A DNA stretch of 64,000 nucleotides. Origin: Francisellaceae bacterium (GTDB lineage: Bacteria > Pseudomonadota > Gammaproteobacteria > UBA6186 > Azoamicaceae). The notes beneath the pieces were generated by a model. It was not told the DNA's origin and did no database searches. It saw only the letters and a list, made by a program, of their open reading frames with translations. The stretch covers positions 1-64,000 of the forward strand of contig JABJGS010000036.1 in assembly GCA_018703155.1 (NCBI GenBank), read 5' to 3'. Positions 27,975-38,207 of the stretch are shown piece by piece (within the stretch, counting starts at the first letter, position 1; each line of letters opens with the position of its first letter). The position numbers were made by a program, and so were the translations under genes.

Positions 27975-28232
27975 CTAAACAATAGAATCAATATTGCTGT
28001 CATCACTAGTAGAATCATCATTAGAGTCACCTACTCGCTCACCTTGACTATTGAAGATTAAGCCAGACGCTATTTCTCTTAAAGCCAAAACTGCTGGTTT
28101 ATCATTATCCCAAGGTAACTCAGACTCTTGTGCGCCTGAAAGTAATTTTCTTGCTCTTGCACTCGCCTTTAAAACTAAATCAAATCTATTTTCAACATTT
28201 TCAAGACAATCATCAACTGTGATACGTGCCAT
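27975..28232 (-). CDS. rpoZ: RNA polymerase omega subunit
   Basis: 85 residues starting [20 protein letters not shown] with ASARARKLL and the conserved [11 protein letters not shown]. Assembles with beta' of RNA polymerase and, in gammaproteobacteria, contributes to the ppGpp site, which fits its place between gmk and spoT. The acidic Ser/Asp-rich tail is unremarkable. Twenty-four bases separate it from spoT. Confidence 0.95.
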   Translation of the reverse strand: MARITVDDCLENVENRFDLVLKASARARKLLSGAQESELPWDNDKPAVLALREIASGLIFNSQGERVGDSNDDSTSDDSNIDSIV

Positions 28233-28304
28233 TAGAGTTCCACCTTGTTAAATAACTTACATCGTTGTACTTTACATTATAATCATAGTATTAGCAACCA
28301 GATC

Positions 28305-28931
28305 CTAGGAGCCATGACCTAACAAGTCAGCAATTACATTCTTATATACCACCTCTTGGTTAGCTACCTTTAATCTTGAGGCTTGAATAATTCTTTTTAC
28401 TAATCTTATGCTTTTTTCAAACACATCATTCACTATCAAGTAATCATACTCACTGCAGTGTGTGATTTCTCTCACAAGATTTGACATACGATAATCAATA
28501 ACTTCGCTACCATCTTGAGCTCGAGCATGCAGCCGCTCCAAAAGTACTTTCCTTGATGGTGGAAGAATATATATAAAGGTTGCATTAGGAAATTGTGCTT
28601 TTACTTGTCTAGCACCCTGCCAGTCAATATCTAAAGCAACATCATTACCGCTATTTAATGTATCTTCAACCCAGGCCCGAGAAGTTCCATATTTATGCCC
28701 ATAAACGTTAGCACTCTCAAGAAACGCATTCTCACCGTTAAGAGCATTAAATTCATCGTCACTTATAAAATGATAGTGTTGCCCATCAATCTCGCCACTA
28801 CGAGCTTCTCTGGTTGTATGTGACACTGAGATTAGAACATTGTCTATTTCCTTTAATACTCCTTTTATCAAGCTAGTTTTACCCCCACCAGATGGCGAAG
28901 AGAAGATAAACAGGGTGCCAACAGCTAACAT
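28305..28931 (-). CDS. gmk: Guanylate kinase
   Basis: About 208 residues. P-loop FSSPSGGGKTSL, the GMP-binding SHTTREARSGEIDGQHYHF, and the lid region RAQDGSEVIDYRM. Converts GMP to GDP with ATP and so feeds both nucleotide and (p)ppGpp pools. Start taken at MLAVGTLFIF (28931); the frame is open four codons further to 28943. First gene of the gmk-rpoZ-spoT group. Confidence 0.95.
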   Translation of the reverse strand: MLAVGTLFIFSSPSGGGKTSLIKGVLKEIDNVLISVSHTTREARSGEIDGQHYHFISDDEFNALNGENAFLESANVYGHKYGTSRAWVEDTLNSGNDVALDIDWQGARQVKAQFPNATFIYILPPSRKVLLERLHARAQDGSEVIDYRMSNLVREITHCSEYDYLIVNDVFEKSIRLVKRIIQASRLKVANQEVVYKNVIADLLGHGS

Positions 28932-29239
28932 ATAAGGATCCAAAAGCCAAAAAGGCTATTGTATCCATTTTTACCATAATACTCTAGCCAGGAAGAGACC
29001 TAGCACAGCGCTAACAAACAAGTTGGTTTCATTCTTAAATTATGATAGGATTTCTTGAACCTAAGTAGCTAGCGACCTAAATAATAAAAGTTATAAGTTT
29101 ACCCATAATTTATTAAAAAATTTTATATCAAACTTAATATCTGGTCCTAAAAACATATAAACCGCCACAAAATATAAGTTAATAGCTATTTCATTATTAA
29201 AAGATAATAGACAATAATTAATATACTGGCATCTTCACG

Positions 29240-30604
29240 ATGGAAATAATAATGTTTGAAAGTTTAACCAATAATTTATTTCAAGAAAATAACATATTTT
29301 TCAATGCCCAAAATAATCGCATCCAAATTGGGCTTAATGAAATCTTATTGGGCATCGAAGGATTTACTGGCCCAGACTTTAATACAATAAATAACGTAAT
29401 ATTTCCAACTTTAATACGCAGAAACACACTTAATACCAACACTATCTTTGGTCCTTTCCCAGATAATGCAGATAGTGCTATAGACAAAATATTAGCAACT
29501 TTAACTATGTTTCTTCAAATTACGGAAACAGAACTTTCAGTTGAATGGACTACACTGCAAACAAAAACACCAAGTGTTTATCACAGAAATGAACATGGAG
29601 AAGAGATGGCGGTAGATTCAAAGCACTCTTCAGATATAGAAGCTAAGATGCTTTTTGAAGGTAAAACCGCTCATCAACAAAATTACTGTGCAATCAGCAA
29701 GCTTTTACATGCAACCCATGATTTAGTCCAACATCTCGGGCCAGTACAAAATGAAATAGAAACGTATAAAATTATCTTTGCAGCGTTAGAAAAGAAGAGA
29801 AATGAATCTCCCTTACTAAGTACTCTTCCAAAAAATTACCTACAATCTCTTGATCATGCTATATGGGAAATAATTGTTGTTGGTACAATATTTAATTTTA
29901 AAGATCAGCTCCCCATTTTGTATTACTTAAATAAAATATCAATGTTAAAATCAGATGATAACGATTTCATTTTTAAATGTCCTGCCAATATAGCTGGAAT
30001 ACAACTTGCCATTGCTATAAACGATACTAGACGGTGCTCTCAACTTGCATCTATAGTCAATGGATATGAGCCCTTGGCTATATATTTACACCTTGATGCT
30101 TGCCGAGGTGAAAAAAATCATTTTTTGAAATTTGCGAACTCTTCAGATGAAGCTCTAACTGTTAGAAATACGCACTCTTCAACTCAAGCTTGGGAGCGAA
30201 TTAAAAGCCCTGCTCTATTGTACCTACATATGGCACATTTATTCGGACAAAACGTCAGAGCAAAATTAGAACTATTACTAAAAAACTTGAATATAGAAAA
30301 ACTACCTTTTTTATGCAAATGTTTTAGTCTTGAAGTACCAGAATCATTAGATGACCGTACCAATATGTTTAAAGAAATAAACAGTTTTTGTATATTTCTA
30401 TTTGAGGCTATTGATAACTGCCATAGTTTTGATCTCCACATAAGAGACCAGTATGCCTCTGATGAACATCTAGAAAATATTTTCACTATGTTTATAGCTA
30501 TGATGACTGGTGAGTTGATTTTTGCCAGGGGCTTCTCTGGCGATAAATTAGAAGAATTAATAAATGATCATCACACCGTACAAGATCGTAAATATCACGT
30601 TTAG
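29240..30604 (+). CDS. Orphan protein, possible 5' part of a longer gene
   Basis: 454 codons, unrecognised. Soluble, helical, with several Cys-containing leucine-rich helices (for example LPFLCKCFSLEVPESL near residue 355) and no signal peptide. A second start (MFESLTNNLF) lies four codons in. It overlaps the next ORF by 41 bases, and the following frame is +1 relative to this one, so either these are two coupled genes or one gene with a single-base deletion. The run of polar Asn/Asp and the lack of homology I can name make it look like the other effector-type orphans in the window. Confidence 0.55.
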   Translation: MEIIMFESLTNNLFQENNIFFNAQNNRIQIGLNEILLGIEGFTGPDFNTINNVIFPTLIRRNTLNTNTIFGPFPDNADSAIDKILATLTMFLQITETELSVEWTTLQTKTPSVYHRNEHGEEMAVDSKHSSDIEAKMLFEGKTAHQQNYCAISKLLHATHDLVQHLGPVQNEIETYKIIFAALEKKRNESPLLSTLPKNYLQSLDHAIWEIIVVGTIFNFKDQLPILYYLNKISMLKSDDNDFIFKCPANIAGIQLAIAINDTRRCSQLASIVNGYEPLAIYLHLDACRGEKNHFLKFANSSDEALTVRNTHSSTQAWERIKSPALLYLHMAHLFGQNVRAKLELLLKNLNIEKLPFLCKCFSLEVPESLDDRTNMFKEINSFCIFLFEAIDNCHSFDLHIRDQYASDEHLENIFTMFIAMMTGELIFARGFSGDKLEELINDHHTVQDRKYHV

Positions 30605-31601
30605 ATTCGATAACCTCAATGCCTGGTCTATGTATGCTAATGTATTAGATAAATATTTACTTAGTTTATCTCATGCCAAAACAGAAGATAAATTTAATAT
30701 TATTCGCGACTGGGTACTATTAGCTAGCCAACAAATTGGCCATTCATCTTTACTATTAAGAGAAGATTATCAAGTAGAGCTTGCTAAACAAGCTAAAAAA
30801 CATGGGGTCGACTCTATATTCCATGAAAAATACCATCATCTTCGCTGCGATCTACTGTTTCAAGTATCTCGCCTTGATGTCTTAAGAGCAGTTACTCATT
30901 TTTCTACTGAAGATACCTCATCTATGTTACAACATCGCTCCACGAGAGCAATTAGATTCCTCTCAGAAGATGATACATATACATCGAGATCAAACCGCCC
31001 AGCACATGATGCATCATCACCATATGCAGGAGCGCCAGGTGGTGCCACAAGCTCAACACCACAGGTAACAAACCCTTTCATTTCAAGATTGTTATTTGAT
31101 GGACTATTCAGTAACCAAGAATTAAAACATGCTATAGAGAATAGAATATTATTTATAAATACAAGAACAGCTCTACTTACATCAGTATCTCAAACTGCAA
31201 ATGCGACACTACCATCTCGTCATCCTCTGCGAATTTGGTTGCAAAACCAAGTATTTCATTTACACCCTCGTAATGAAATTGAAGAGCTAGTGACTGCGGT
31301 GAGGCAAAGTATTGAGCCAGGATTTATTGCTCAATACTTATTATGTTGCTGCAACAATAAAACCATAGAAAGAAATTTATTTATTGAAGAAATACTTGGA
31401 CAAATAGATCCTTTAGATGATGATCTAGATAACTTGCAACGCTCGGTAAACACTCTTAAAAGATTTTATGAAGATAGAGAGCGAGACATGCGCAGGCCAA
31501 GACCTATACATCGAAAATCTGTAAGCCCAATAAGCAAAGAATTACGCAGCAATGTAAAACGCTCCATGAATGCAACAAGAGGGTATTCTCCCCCCCATTA
31601 A
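30564..31601 (+). CDS. Orphan protein, possible 3' part of a longer gene
   Basis: 345 codons, unrecognised, mostly helical. The central segment about residues 130-175 is Ser/Thr/Pro/Gly-rich and probably a flexible linker, followed by another helical domain. The C-terminal ~35 residues are Arg/Lys/Ser-rich and basic. The start ATG at 30564 lies inside the previous ORF with only a weak GAAG upstream, so its independent translation is uncertain. Ends 42 bases before the convergent stop of the LRR giant. Confidence 0.5.
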   Translation: MIITPYKIVNITFRFDNLNAWSMYANVLDKYLLSLSHAKTEDKFNIIRDWVLLASQQIGHSSLLLREDYQVELAKQAKKHGVDSIFHEKYHHLRCDLLFQVSRLDVLRAVTHFSTEDTSSMLQHRSTRAIRFLSEDDTYTSRSNRPAHDASSPYAGAPGGATSSTPQVTNPFISRLLFDGLFSNQELKHAIENRILFINTRTALLTSVSQTANATLPSRHPLRIWLQNQVFHLHPRNEIEELVTAVRQSIEPGFIAQYLLCCCNNKTIERNLFIEEILGQIDPLDDDLDNLQRSVNTLKRFYEDRERDMRRPRPIHRKSVSPISKELRSNVKRSMNATRGYSPPH

Positions 31602-31643
31602 AAGTAATCTTCTTACTTCTCCTTTATGACAAAATATAAGGTT

Positions 31644-34600
31644 TTATAACAACAATTTAGGCTGTGAAACAACAGCGTCACTATCTAACAATATTTTCTT
31701 AGTATCATAATCCCACGTTACAGTTTGCCCGTTAACATAATGTTGATACAAACACAATAAAGAACTTGCTTGCTCATGATTTATTGATGGTTTTAAAGTT
31801 ACACTTACAGGTTGATAGCCAAGACCTTGTTGTTGCCAAGTTATTTGTGAAATAGCTCCAGATTGCCATGCCTGTGCTAGATAATTAAAGTTAGAGTTAC
31901 ACTGATTTCTAATTGTTGCCAGATGCGTTAATGCATACTGAGCTTGATCATAGACAATCTGACTTCCTTCAATAGTAATCTCTCCATCTTTTGCTGAGCC
32001 AAAAGTTGCATCACAGTAGACATATGGTGCTCCACCTGGTTTTCTCATCAATGGATATCCATAACTAATAGACTCCAAAGATCCTTCTAAATTAGTTATT
32101 GTCAATCCTAAATCTATAGCTCGTTCTATTGCAAACTCTTCTATTACCTGCCTTTGTACAGAGCTTAAATTCGTAGGGTATGCTTCCTCAATAAATAACA
32201 CAATCTTAGATTTCAGAGGGTCATCCATTAAATGGACCATACAACGAGCAATAATAGTACTATCATCTACAATAGCTATCATACGATAATCACCATTTAT
32301 AACATAACCCATTAAACATTTGTTTAGATCAGGGCTACCATCTACTCGTTGACAACTGCCTTCGACAAAAGTTCCGGCCATGAATAACCACCAATAATTG
32401 TCGGTATCAACTATCCTCCATCTAGATGTGTCTAGTACTTTATGTTTAATATTTGCACTTAGTAAGTGCTTAATCATCATAGACAAATCATTTTTAAATT
32501 CTTTGGCATCACTTACTGAATTAATAGTTACCTTTATTTTTTTCAGTAATGCTGCTTGTATTTTAGTATTCACTCCTGAATACTTGCAAGCTTCAATCAA
32601 TGCAAGTTGAACCTCACAAATAGACTTAACTCTAGGATCTATTTTATCAGTAAGCCCTCTTTGCTGTACTAATAATTCTGCCACGATTGCTGTCCTGGAT
32701 GCAGGAGAAGATAGGTATTTCTTGAACAATAGGGCATATTCCCCGGGCAAATGTTGATGTTTCAATACCTTGTTAACTAAAAAATCAGACAAATCAATGC
32801 GGCAAGGTTTGTCAACTATATTATGTCTTTCAACAAAGTCATCATAACGTTCACTGGCCCCATTGCGCCATGGATTTTCTAACCATGGTTCTTTAGAAAA
32901 TATTGCTTCTAAATGTCTATTATGAGATGTATCATAACGCATATCATAAAAATCCTGTGAATTTAGAGATAACACTGTGGACACATACTTTTTTAGTGTT
33001 TTCAACATAGAGTCACGATCTTTCACAGATAACTGAAGCATTTTTCCGTAATAAGTCAAAAGGGCTGTTTTGGCATTTTGTTGGCCAAATGTATTATGGT
33101 AATGTTTAACTGATTCTTGTGACAAATTAAATATTCTTACTAATACCTGATGGAAAGCTAGCTCTATGCTACCTCCAGCTCTTTGCTCTGGAGTAATAGC
33201 ATTCATTTCACCACTTAGCTGTAAGCCTTGCACCAAAAACCATTGAGTGGTTTGTATGCCGATGGGTCCAGAGCATAATACATTACTTGTTAACTCAATT
33301 TTTTCATAAATAGTAAGCTCTGGTGCTTGAAAAATGCTATGTATACCTGCAACACATGGCCGTAAATTACCACCATGTTTATAACTCTTGCTCATTTTCT
33401 TTAAAATATTATTATAAGCACTATCTGTTAAAGTCTCCCTAGATTCTAAAGAAGGTTCTTTGCCAATTTCCAATGCTATAAAAATTGCAGGCAATAGTGT
33501 TCGAACTGAACCTTTATCGAGCAGATGTTTATAAACAACAAATGAGTTGTCATTAGCACAAACATGCATTAAGGCATTTGATAAAACATATCTCATTTTA
33601 GGATCAGCATATGTTATAATTTCTTTTAAAGTTAATTGTACATCAAACAATCTTGCTGGGGAGCTAGATATTTTTTCATTTGCCAATACAGAAGTATAAA
33701 TCAACCAGAAAGCCATATTCAACATTTTAATAACGTCAAAATCTTCTTCTAATTCATATTCCATTAATCGGTCAATAGCACTTTGCCAAATGCTATGTCG
33801 TGGCCAAACATTTTTGAAAACCAAAGATAATGATGGTAATACATTTTCTTTTATTATAGTGCCAATTTCCATCATGTCGATATCATCTGATTCTTCAAGA
33901 AATGCGGTATTACTTTCCCAAGCATTAAATATTTTCCCAAGATTACCTTCTAAGGCAGACAACTCGAATTCATTCATTGCATAGAACAATTCACTGTTAT
34001 GCTGTACTCCCGTCAAAAATAATTCCAACCTAATTTGTGGGCTCGTGATTTGATACTCTGAAATATTTGATACTGCCTCAGGATTTATTTCTATAGCTAA
34101 ACGTAGAACTTTAATGCGATCTTGCTCTTCTAATTGAAAATCACTTATATCAACATAAGCATCACAAACAACTATTTCTTGTACTAATGACAATCGTTCC
34201 TCATAAGGTATTTCTTTGTTTTTAGACGCCATGTATTTAGAAGCATAATCTCCCAAGATGATCATGTGAGAATATTCTTTTAATAAAGGAAACATAACGT
34301 CCCATGACAGATTTAAATCACTGATATCAAATATATAAGTTACACTATCCCAGCAACAATTCTCAAGAAATAATCTGAATAGTTCAATACGCTCCCTCTC
34401 TACAAATTGATGTAGACTTAAATCAATTGTGCCACCATCAGGAATTAAAAGCTTTTTAACTGCATCATGAATATCAGAATTAGATACCGATAAATCTCTA
34501 TTGCTATTACTGTTCCTAGGAATATCATATAAAGTGTTCTCTGGAAGCTGAACATCTGCCAAGGATATAATTTTTAAAGCTCCTGATTCACAGTCTTTTC

Positions 34601-36083
34601 CATACAACCACATAGAATCATCGTTACATATAATAAGAGATGGTATTTGCACTCTATTTTTGCGAAGTTCATCTAATTCAGGTATCTCCTTATCCAAATA
34701 CATACCATTTAGAGATGTTCTCATAAACAGATTCACTTGAGGTATTAAATTATATTTGGGTATCAAGTCTCTTAATTCAGATAAGTGCAATTGATACTTT
34801 GACCAATCTATTAAATGTTTTGTGCTCTGAAGGCTGGATAATCTCAAATGCAAAATCCCGCTCATGAACTGTTCAGACTTACCAGGCAAGCCAGCTATAT
34901 CATCTATTCCTCCTGCTGAATTAGGGTAATATTTCAGAATGTTTTCAACAGCATATAAGATCTGCCTTTCTTGTAAATCTTTTAAATATATTTTCAGATT
35001 TATATAGATATTATTTTTATTGTACTGCAGCCTCACTTTCAGTAGTTCCCATAGCTGATTGGCAGTAATTTTTTTATCCACCCATTTTCCTTCTTCGCTG
35101 ACAAATAAATCTACATAATACTGTCTATCTGAAGTACAACAACCTAAAAATTCAACCAGTACATTAAGAGCAATTGCAGATGAAACTTTAAAAGGCAGAC
35201 AAGGACTACTTCTATTACCTTCTGTAGCTTGTTTTAGCAATATATACCTTGCATACCAATTTTTTTTATCAAGGCATTCCTCTAAGTTTGCTGGAACATA
35301 AAATGTCTTAAACAGTCTCAACGATTTATACTGCGCCAAGGTATGCAAGGTTGTAATGTCATAATCAAATAGTCTGCATCCAGACAGGTCAATCATGTGC
35401 AACTGCTTATTTTGAGTGATTTCCTCAACAAAATCTATTATTAAATCAGGTGGTAATTTTGAAAAATCATCCTTTGATACCGCAATATTTTCAAGCCTAT
35501 CCATCTTTGCAATAAGGTTAGCGGTTTCTAGTACCACACTTAAATTTGATTCTATGCTTTTTGGAAAATTAAAATCAATACTTTTTACATATAAAATCTT
35601 CATCAACGCGGCCAGTCTTTCCAAAAATATTTCAGGCGCCTCACCGTCATCTGTTAATTTGAAATTTTGAGGTAACAAAGAGGCTGATGCATTAAGAGCT
35701 TGTTGCTTTTCTAATGTTAAGCCTGCCAAATTTCCAGATATTTCCATTGGTCCAGATAAGGTTATAGTTGACAAAAAATCCACCCATACCTGAAAAGATT
35801 CTTCTGTTAATTTAGAAAAATTTATATTATTAATATCTATAGTTTCAATAGATTTGTTAGCAACAAGAGCATCCATTATAATTTTTAAATGTTTCACATT
35901 GAGGCTATGAATATTTTCTTGACGTAAGCATATGGTTTTAATTGATCTGTTCGCCTGAATTGCAGCAGAAAGTTCCAACACTTCTCTCTCTGTAGGCAAA
36001 TCAACGTCATGGACATATGTAAAAAAAACAGATGTCATAACATTCTCATTTAAAGAGCTTAGCAATGTTTCGAAAATTTTCAT
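31644..36083 (-). CDS. Giant leucine-rich-repeat protein (effector-like)
   Basis: About 1480 residues. The N-terminal ~230 residues hold RNI-type leucine-rich repeats (units such as NRSIKTICLRQENIHSL, NKSIETIDINNINFSKL, KQLHMIDLSGCRLFDYD). The middle is long, helical and Glu/Leu-rich. The C-terminal third has a distinct globular segment around WRIVDTDNYWWLFMAGTFVEGSCQRVDG and GYVINGDYRMIAIVDD, with short charged motifs IARCMVHLMDD and IVLFIEEAYP. That block looks enzymatic or GNAT-like in layout (a possible acceptor-reading fold), but I cannot name it. No signal peptide or membrane segment. Start chosen at MKIFETLLSS (36083), which has AAAGG at 8 bases; the frame extends 11 codons further. 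Cytosolic or secreted by a non-Sec route. Intact despite its size. Confidence 0.75.
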   Translation of the reverse strand: MKIFETLLSSLNENVMTSVFFTYVHDVDLPTEREVLELSAAIQANRSIKTICLRQENIHSLNVKHLKIIMDALVANKSIETIDINNINFSKLTEESFQVWVDFLSTITLSGPMEISGNLAGLTLEKQQALNASASLLPQNFKLTDDGEAPEIFLERLAALMKILYVKSIDFNFPKSIESNLSVVLETANLIAKMDRLENIAVSKDDFSKLPPDLIIDFVEEITQNKQLHMIDLSGCRLFDYDITTLHTLAQYKSLRLFKTFYVPANLEECLDKKNWYARYILLKQATEGNRSSPCLPFKVSSAIALNVLVEFLGCCTSDRQYYVDLFVSEEGKWVDKKITANQLWELLKVRLQYNKNNIYINLKIYLKDLQERQILYAVENILKYYPNSAGGIDDIAGLPGKSEQFMSGILHLRLSSLQSTKHLIDWSKYQLHLSELRDLIPKYNLIPQVNLFMRTSLNGMYLDKEIPELDELRKNRVQIPSLIICNDDSMWLYGKDCESGALKIISLADVQLPENTLYDIPRNSNSNRDLSVSNSDIHDAVKKLLIPDGGTIDLSLHQFVERERIELFRLFLENCCWDSVTYIFDISDLNLSWDVMFPLLKEYSHMIILGDYASKYMASKNKEIPYEERLSLVQEIVVCDAYVDISDFQLEEQDRIKVLRLAIEINPEAVSNISEYQITSPQIRLELFLTGVQHNSELFYAMNEFELSALEGNLGKIFNAWESNTAFLEESDDIDMMEIGTIIKENVLPSLSLVFKNVWPRHSIWQSAIDRLMEYELEEDFDVIKMLNMAFWLIYTSVLANEKISSSPARLFDVQLTLKEIITYADPKMRYVLSNALMHVCANDNSFVVYKHLLDKGSVRTLLPAIFIALEIGKEPSLESRETLTDSAYNNILKKMSKSYKHGGNLRPCVAGIHSIFQAPELTIYEKIELTSNVLCSGPIGIQTTQWFLVQGLQLSGEMNAITPEQRAGGSIELAFHQVLVRIFNLSQESVKHYHNTFGQQNAKTALLTYYGKMLQLSVKDRDSMLKTLKKYVSTVLSLNSQDFYDMRYDTSHNRHLEAIFSKEPWLENPWRNGASERYDDFVERHNIVDKPCRIDLSDFLVNKVLKHQHLPGEYALLFKKYLSSPASRTAIVAELLVQQRGLTDKIDPRVKSICEVQLALIEACKYSGVNTKIQAALLKKIKVTINSVSDAKEFKNDLSMMIKHLLSANIKHKVLDTSRWRIVDTDNYWWLFMAGTFVEGSCQRVDGSPDLNKCLMGYVINGDYRMIAIVDDSTIIARCMVHLMDDPLKSKIVLFIEEAYPTNLSSVQRQVIEEFAIERAIDLGLTITNLEGSLESISYGYPLMRKPGGAPYVYCDATFGSAKDGEITIEGSQIVYDQAQYALTHLATIRNQCNSNFNYLAQAWQSGAISQITWQQQGLGYQPVSVTLKPSINHEQASSLLCLYQHYVNGQTVTWDYDTKKILLDSDAVVSQPKLLL

Positions 36084-36116
36084 TTTATATACCTTTACAA
36101 TGAATGTTATATTCAC

Positions 36117-36689
36117 AAGCTAAAATGCAGGTTCTGTTTCAATGTTACCAGTCTACATCCAACTATTTTCAAAAAAACCATAGCTATGACTTTATAGGAG
36201 CACATACTCTTAATCTATTATTTAAGGTATTTTTTACACCCTGGACATTGTCTGAAATCACACGAATCAAAAATCAAATTAAATTAAATGTATTTTTATG
36301 AATGCATTACGAATGAAAGCGAACATAAAGTCAAGAAAACCAACTTCTTTTTTTATTTATAAACATATGAATAAATACCGGCAATCCCAGAGATAACAAC
36401 TCCGGATTCACCCTCATATATAGACATAAATTACACATGCCATACATACAAGTTATTCACTTATGAATAATTAAATCTCACCAAATGATCTTCAAAAAAA
36501 CATTTTAACTATATTTGAAATGTTAACTTCATTGTAAATGACGCTGAGCTCAATAGGCACTGAAAAAATCAACATTAACCTGAGCAACCTCGGAGCTCAC
36601 TTAGTTCAGCGTTGCCACACTATTAAAATATTGTTACTATTAGCCATATAAATTATGGCAATACAAATCTATTTAAGAGAACATATCAA
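36117..36689. other. Gene-poor stretch with an inverted repeat
   Basis: No coding frame I trust (the 65-codon frame at 36104-36301 has no family features). The one structural item is an imperfect inverted repeat: ACGCTGAGCT near 36540 against AGTTCAGCGT near 36604, with GAGCTC boxes inside. It could fold into a long hairpin upstream of the TraB-like gene. Otherwise AT-rich promoter-type sequence for the two divergent genes. Confidence 0.35.
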
Positions 36690-37945
36690 ATGCAACCTCA
36701 CGAAGATCTGACATCTGGAATTGAGGGGCAAGGCTATTATTATACTGCTACCCATCCTGATTATAATCTTGAATTAAGAATTTTAGGATCTATGCATTCT
36801 GTTCCTATTGCAGACATACCCCATCGGCATCAAGAATCAATACTTCAATCTAACACACTCCTTTCTGAAGCTGGTGATAAAGAAGCACTATTAATGACCC
36901 ATAATGATTATAATAATCTTATGAAAATGTCCATGAGAACAAAAAAAAACATTGATTGGTACTCAATGCTATCAACTGATAATAAAAATTTAATCAATGA
37001 ATTTTGCAAATTAATCCCCGAGAGATTTTTTAACAAAAAATGGATTATTAGTAATGTTATAGTTGCATATGTAAATGCATTAGTTGAAAACCATCAAATG
37101 CTAAATGGAATGGATGAAGACATATTAAAAGAATTCATTAAAAGTGGAAAAGATATATTCGATCTTGATTATAATTATACTACTGACAACGACATGAACA
37201 ATGGTTCTGATGAGGCCTTATTTGCAGATGAGCAAGAATCCTTTGAGTGTTTATTAGAAAACTTACATGATATAAAACGCAGCAATAAATTTAAGGATGC
37301 AATTAATAAACTATCACTTCCTAAAATACAAGAAGAATATATGTTAGCATATGAAAAAATTTGTGAAAAACATGCCTCTGAGGAAGACGCTACAAATGAT
37401 CTTGATTATCCAATTCAATATTTTATAGAATTACTACATAAACGATCATACTTATCTTATTTAAATGGTTGCATCCATACCCTTCTGACCGATTTAAAGA
37501 TAATGATGATCCTGAACTAATCGAAAGAAATTTTAATTGGCTATTAAACACCTGGATGACTATACAACCTAGTTATATGGCATTTCATAAAACAAAATTC
37601 ATTGTTTCTTTAGTTGGTGGAGCTCTACATCTATTTGATAGTTATGGCATGATAAATTTATTTTGCTTAAGTGGATTTACTGTTAATAGACATGACCATG
37701 ACATGAAAATAACAACAACTTATAACTCAACAGGAGCCGCGCTAGCTGCACAATGCTATATGCAATCAAGAACATTCCAAGTTCTAAAAGAACAGATTGC
37801 TGGCAATATGCATCATTACCCAGAAAACAGATTAATTCTACATGCATACGAGGCAAACCTGCGCAATCATGCAAAAGTAAAAGAAAACACAAGTGAAAAC
37901 AATCGGGATATTACATCCTTAAAAACTATCAAGCCACATATATAG
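36690..37945 (+). pseudogene. TraB/GumN-family protein split by a -1 shift
   Basis: The first frame (36690-37520) begins MQPHEDLTSG and contains the family's N-terminal motif LRILGSMHSVPIADIP. The second (frame to 37945) contains the C-terminal motif VSLVGGALHLFDSYGMINLF. Both halves are needed for one TraB/GumN fold, so this is one gene. The frames meet at about 37460, where the zero-frame codons TAT TTA AAT form the canonical heptamer T TTA AAT; a -1 slip there continues W-L-H-P-Y-P-S-D-R-F. Function in this family is poorly known (metal-independent protease-like or membrane-associated roles have been proposed). No signal peptide here. It may be a pseudogene or a recoded gene. The middle (about residues 150-230) is acidic and Asn-rich. 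Confidence 0.7.
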
Positions 37946-38207
37946 ACTTATATTATATAGTTCATATATTAATATGATTACGTGATATTTTGCCTGCATA
38001 TCATAAACCATCTTGACAAATTGCGAGCACTAAATGCTTCTGTTAGGATAGTTATTACCTTCATATATTCTAATGAGTAGCTAACAGCGCCATATAAAAA
38101 TGAGATACCTAGGGAAATATTTTTATTTTAAATAGCAAAATATGAGAATAAAACATTACCCTGAACTAAATTGAGTTATTTAACCATGACTATTTAAGGA
38201 GAATATT

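Noticed and set aside
38013-38045. TTGACA promoter before xth
   Set aside because: The only TAGGAT-like -10 is about 25 bases away, too far for a sigma-70 promoter.
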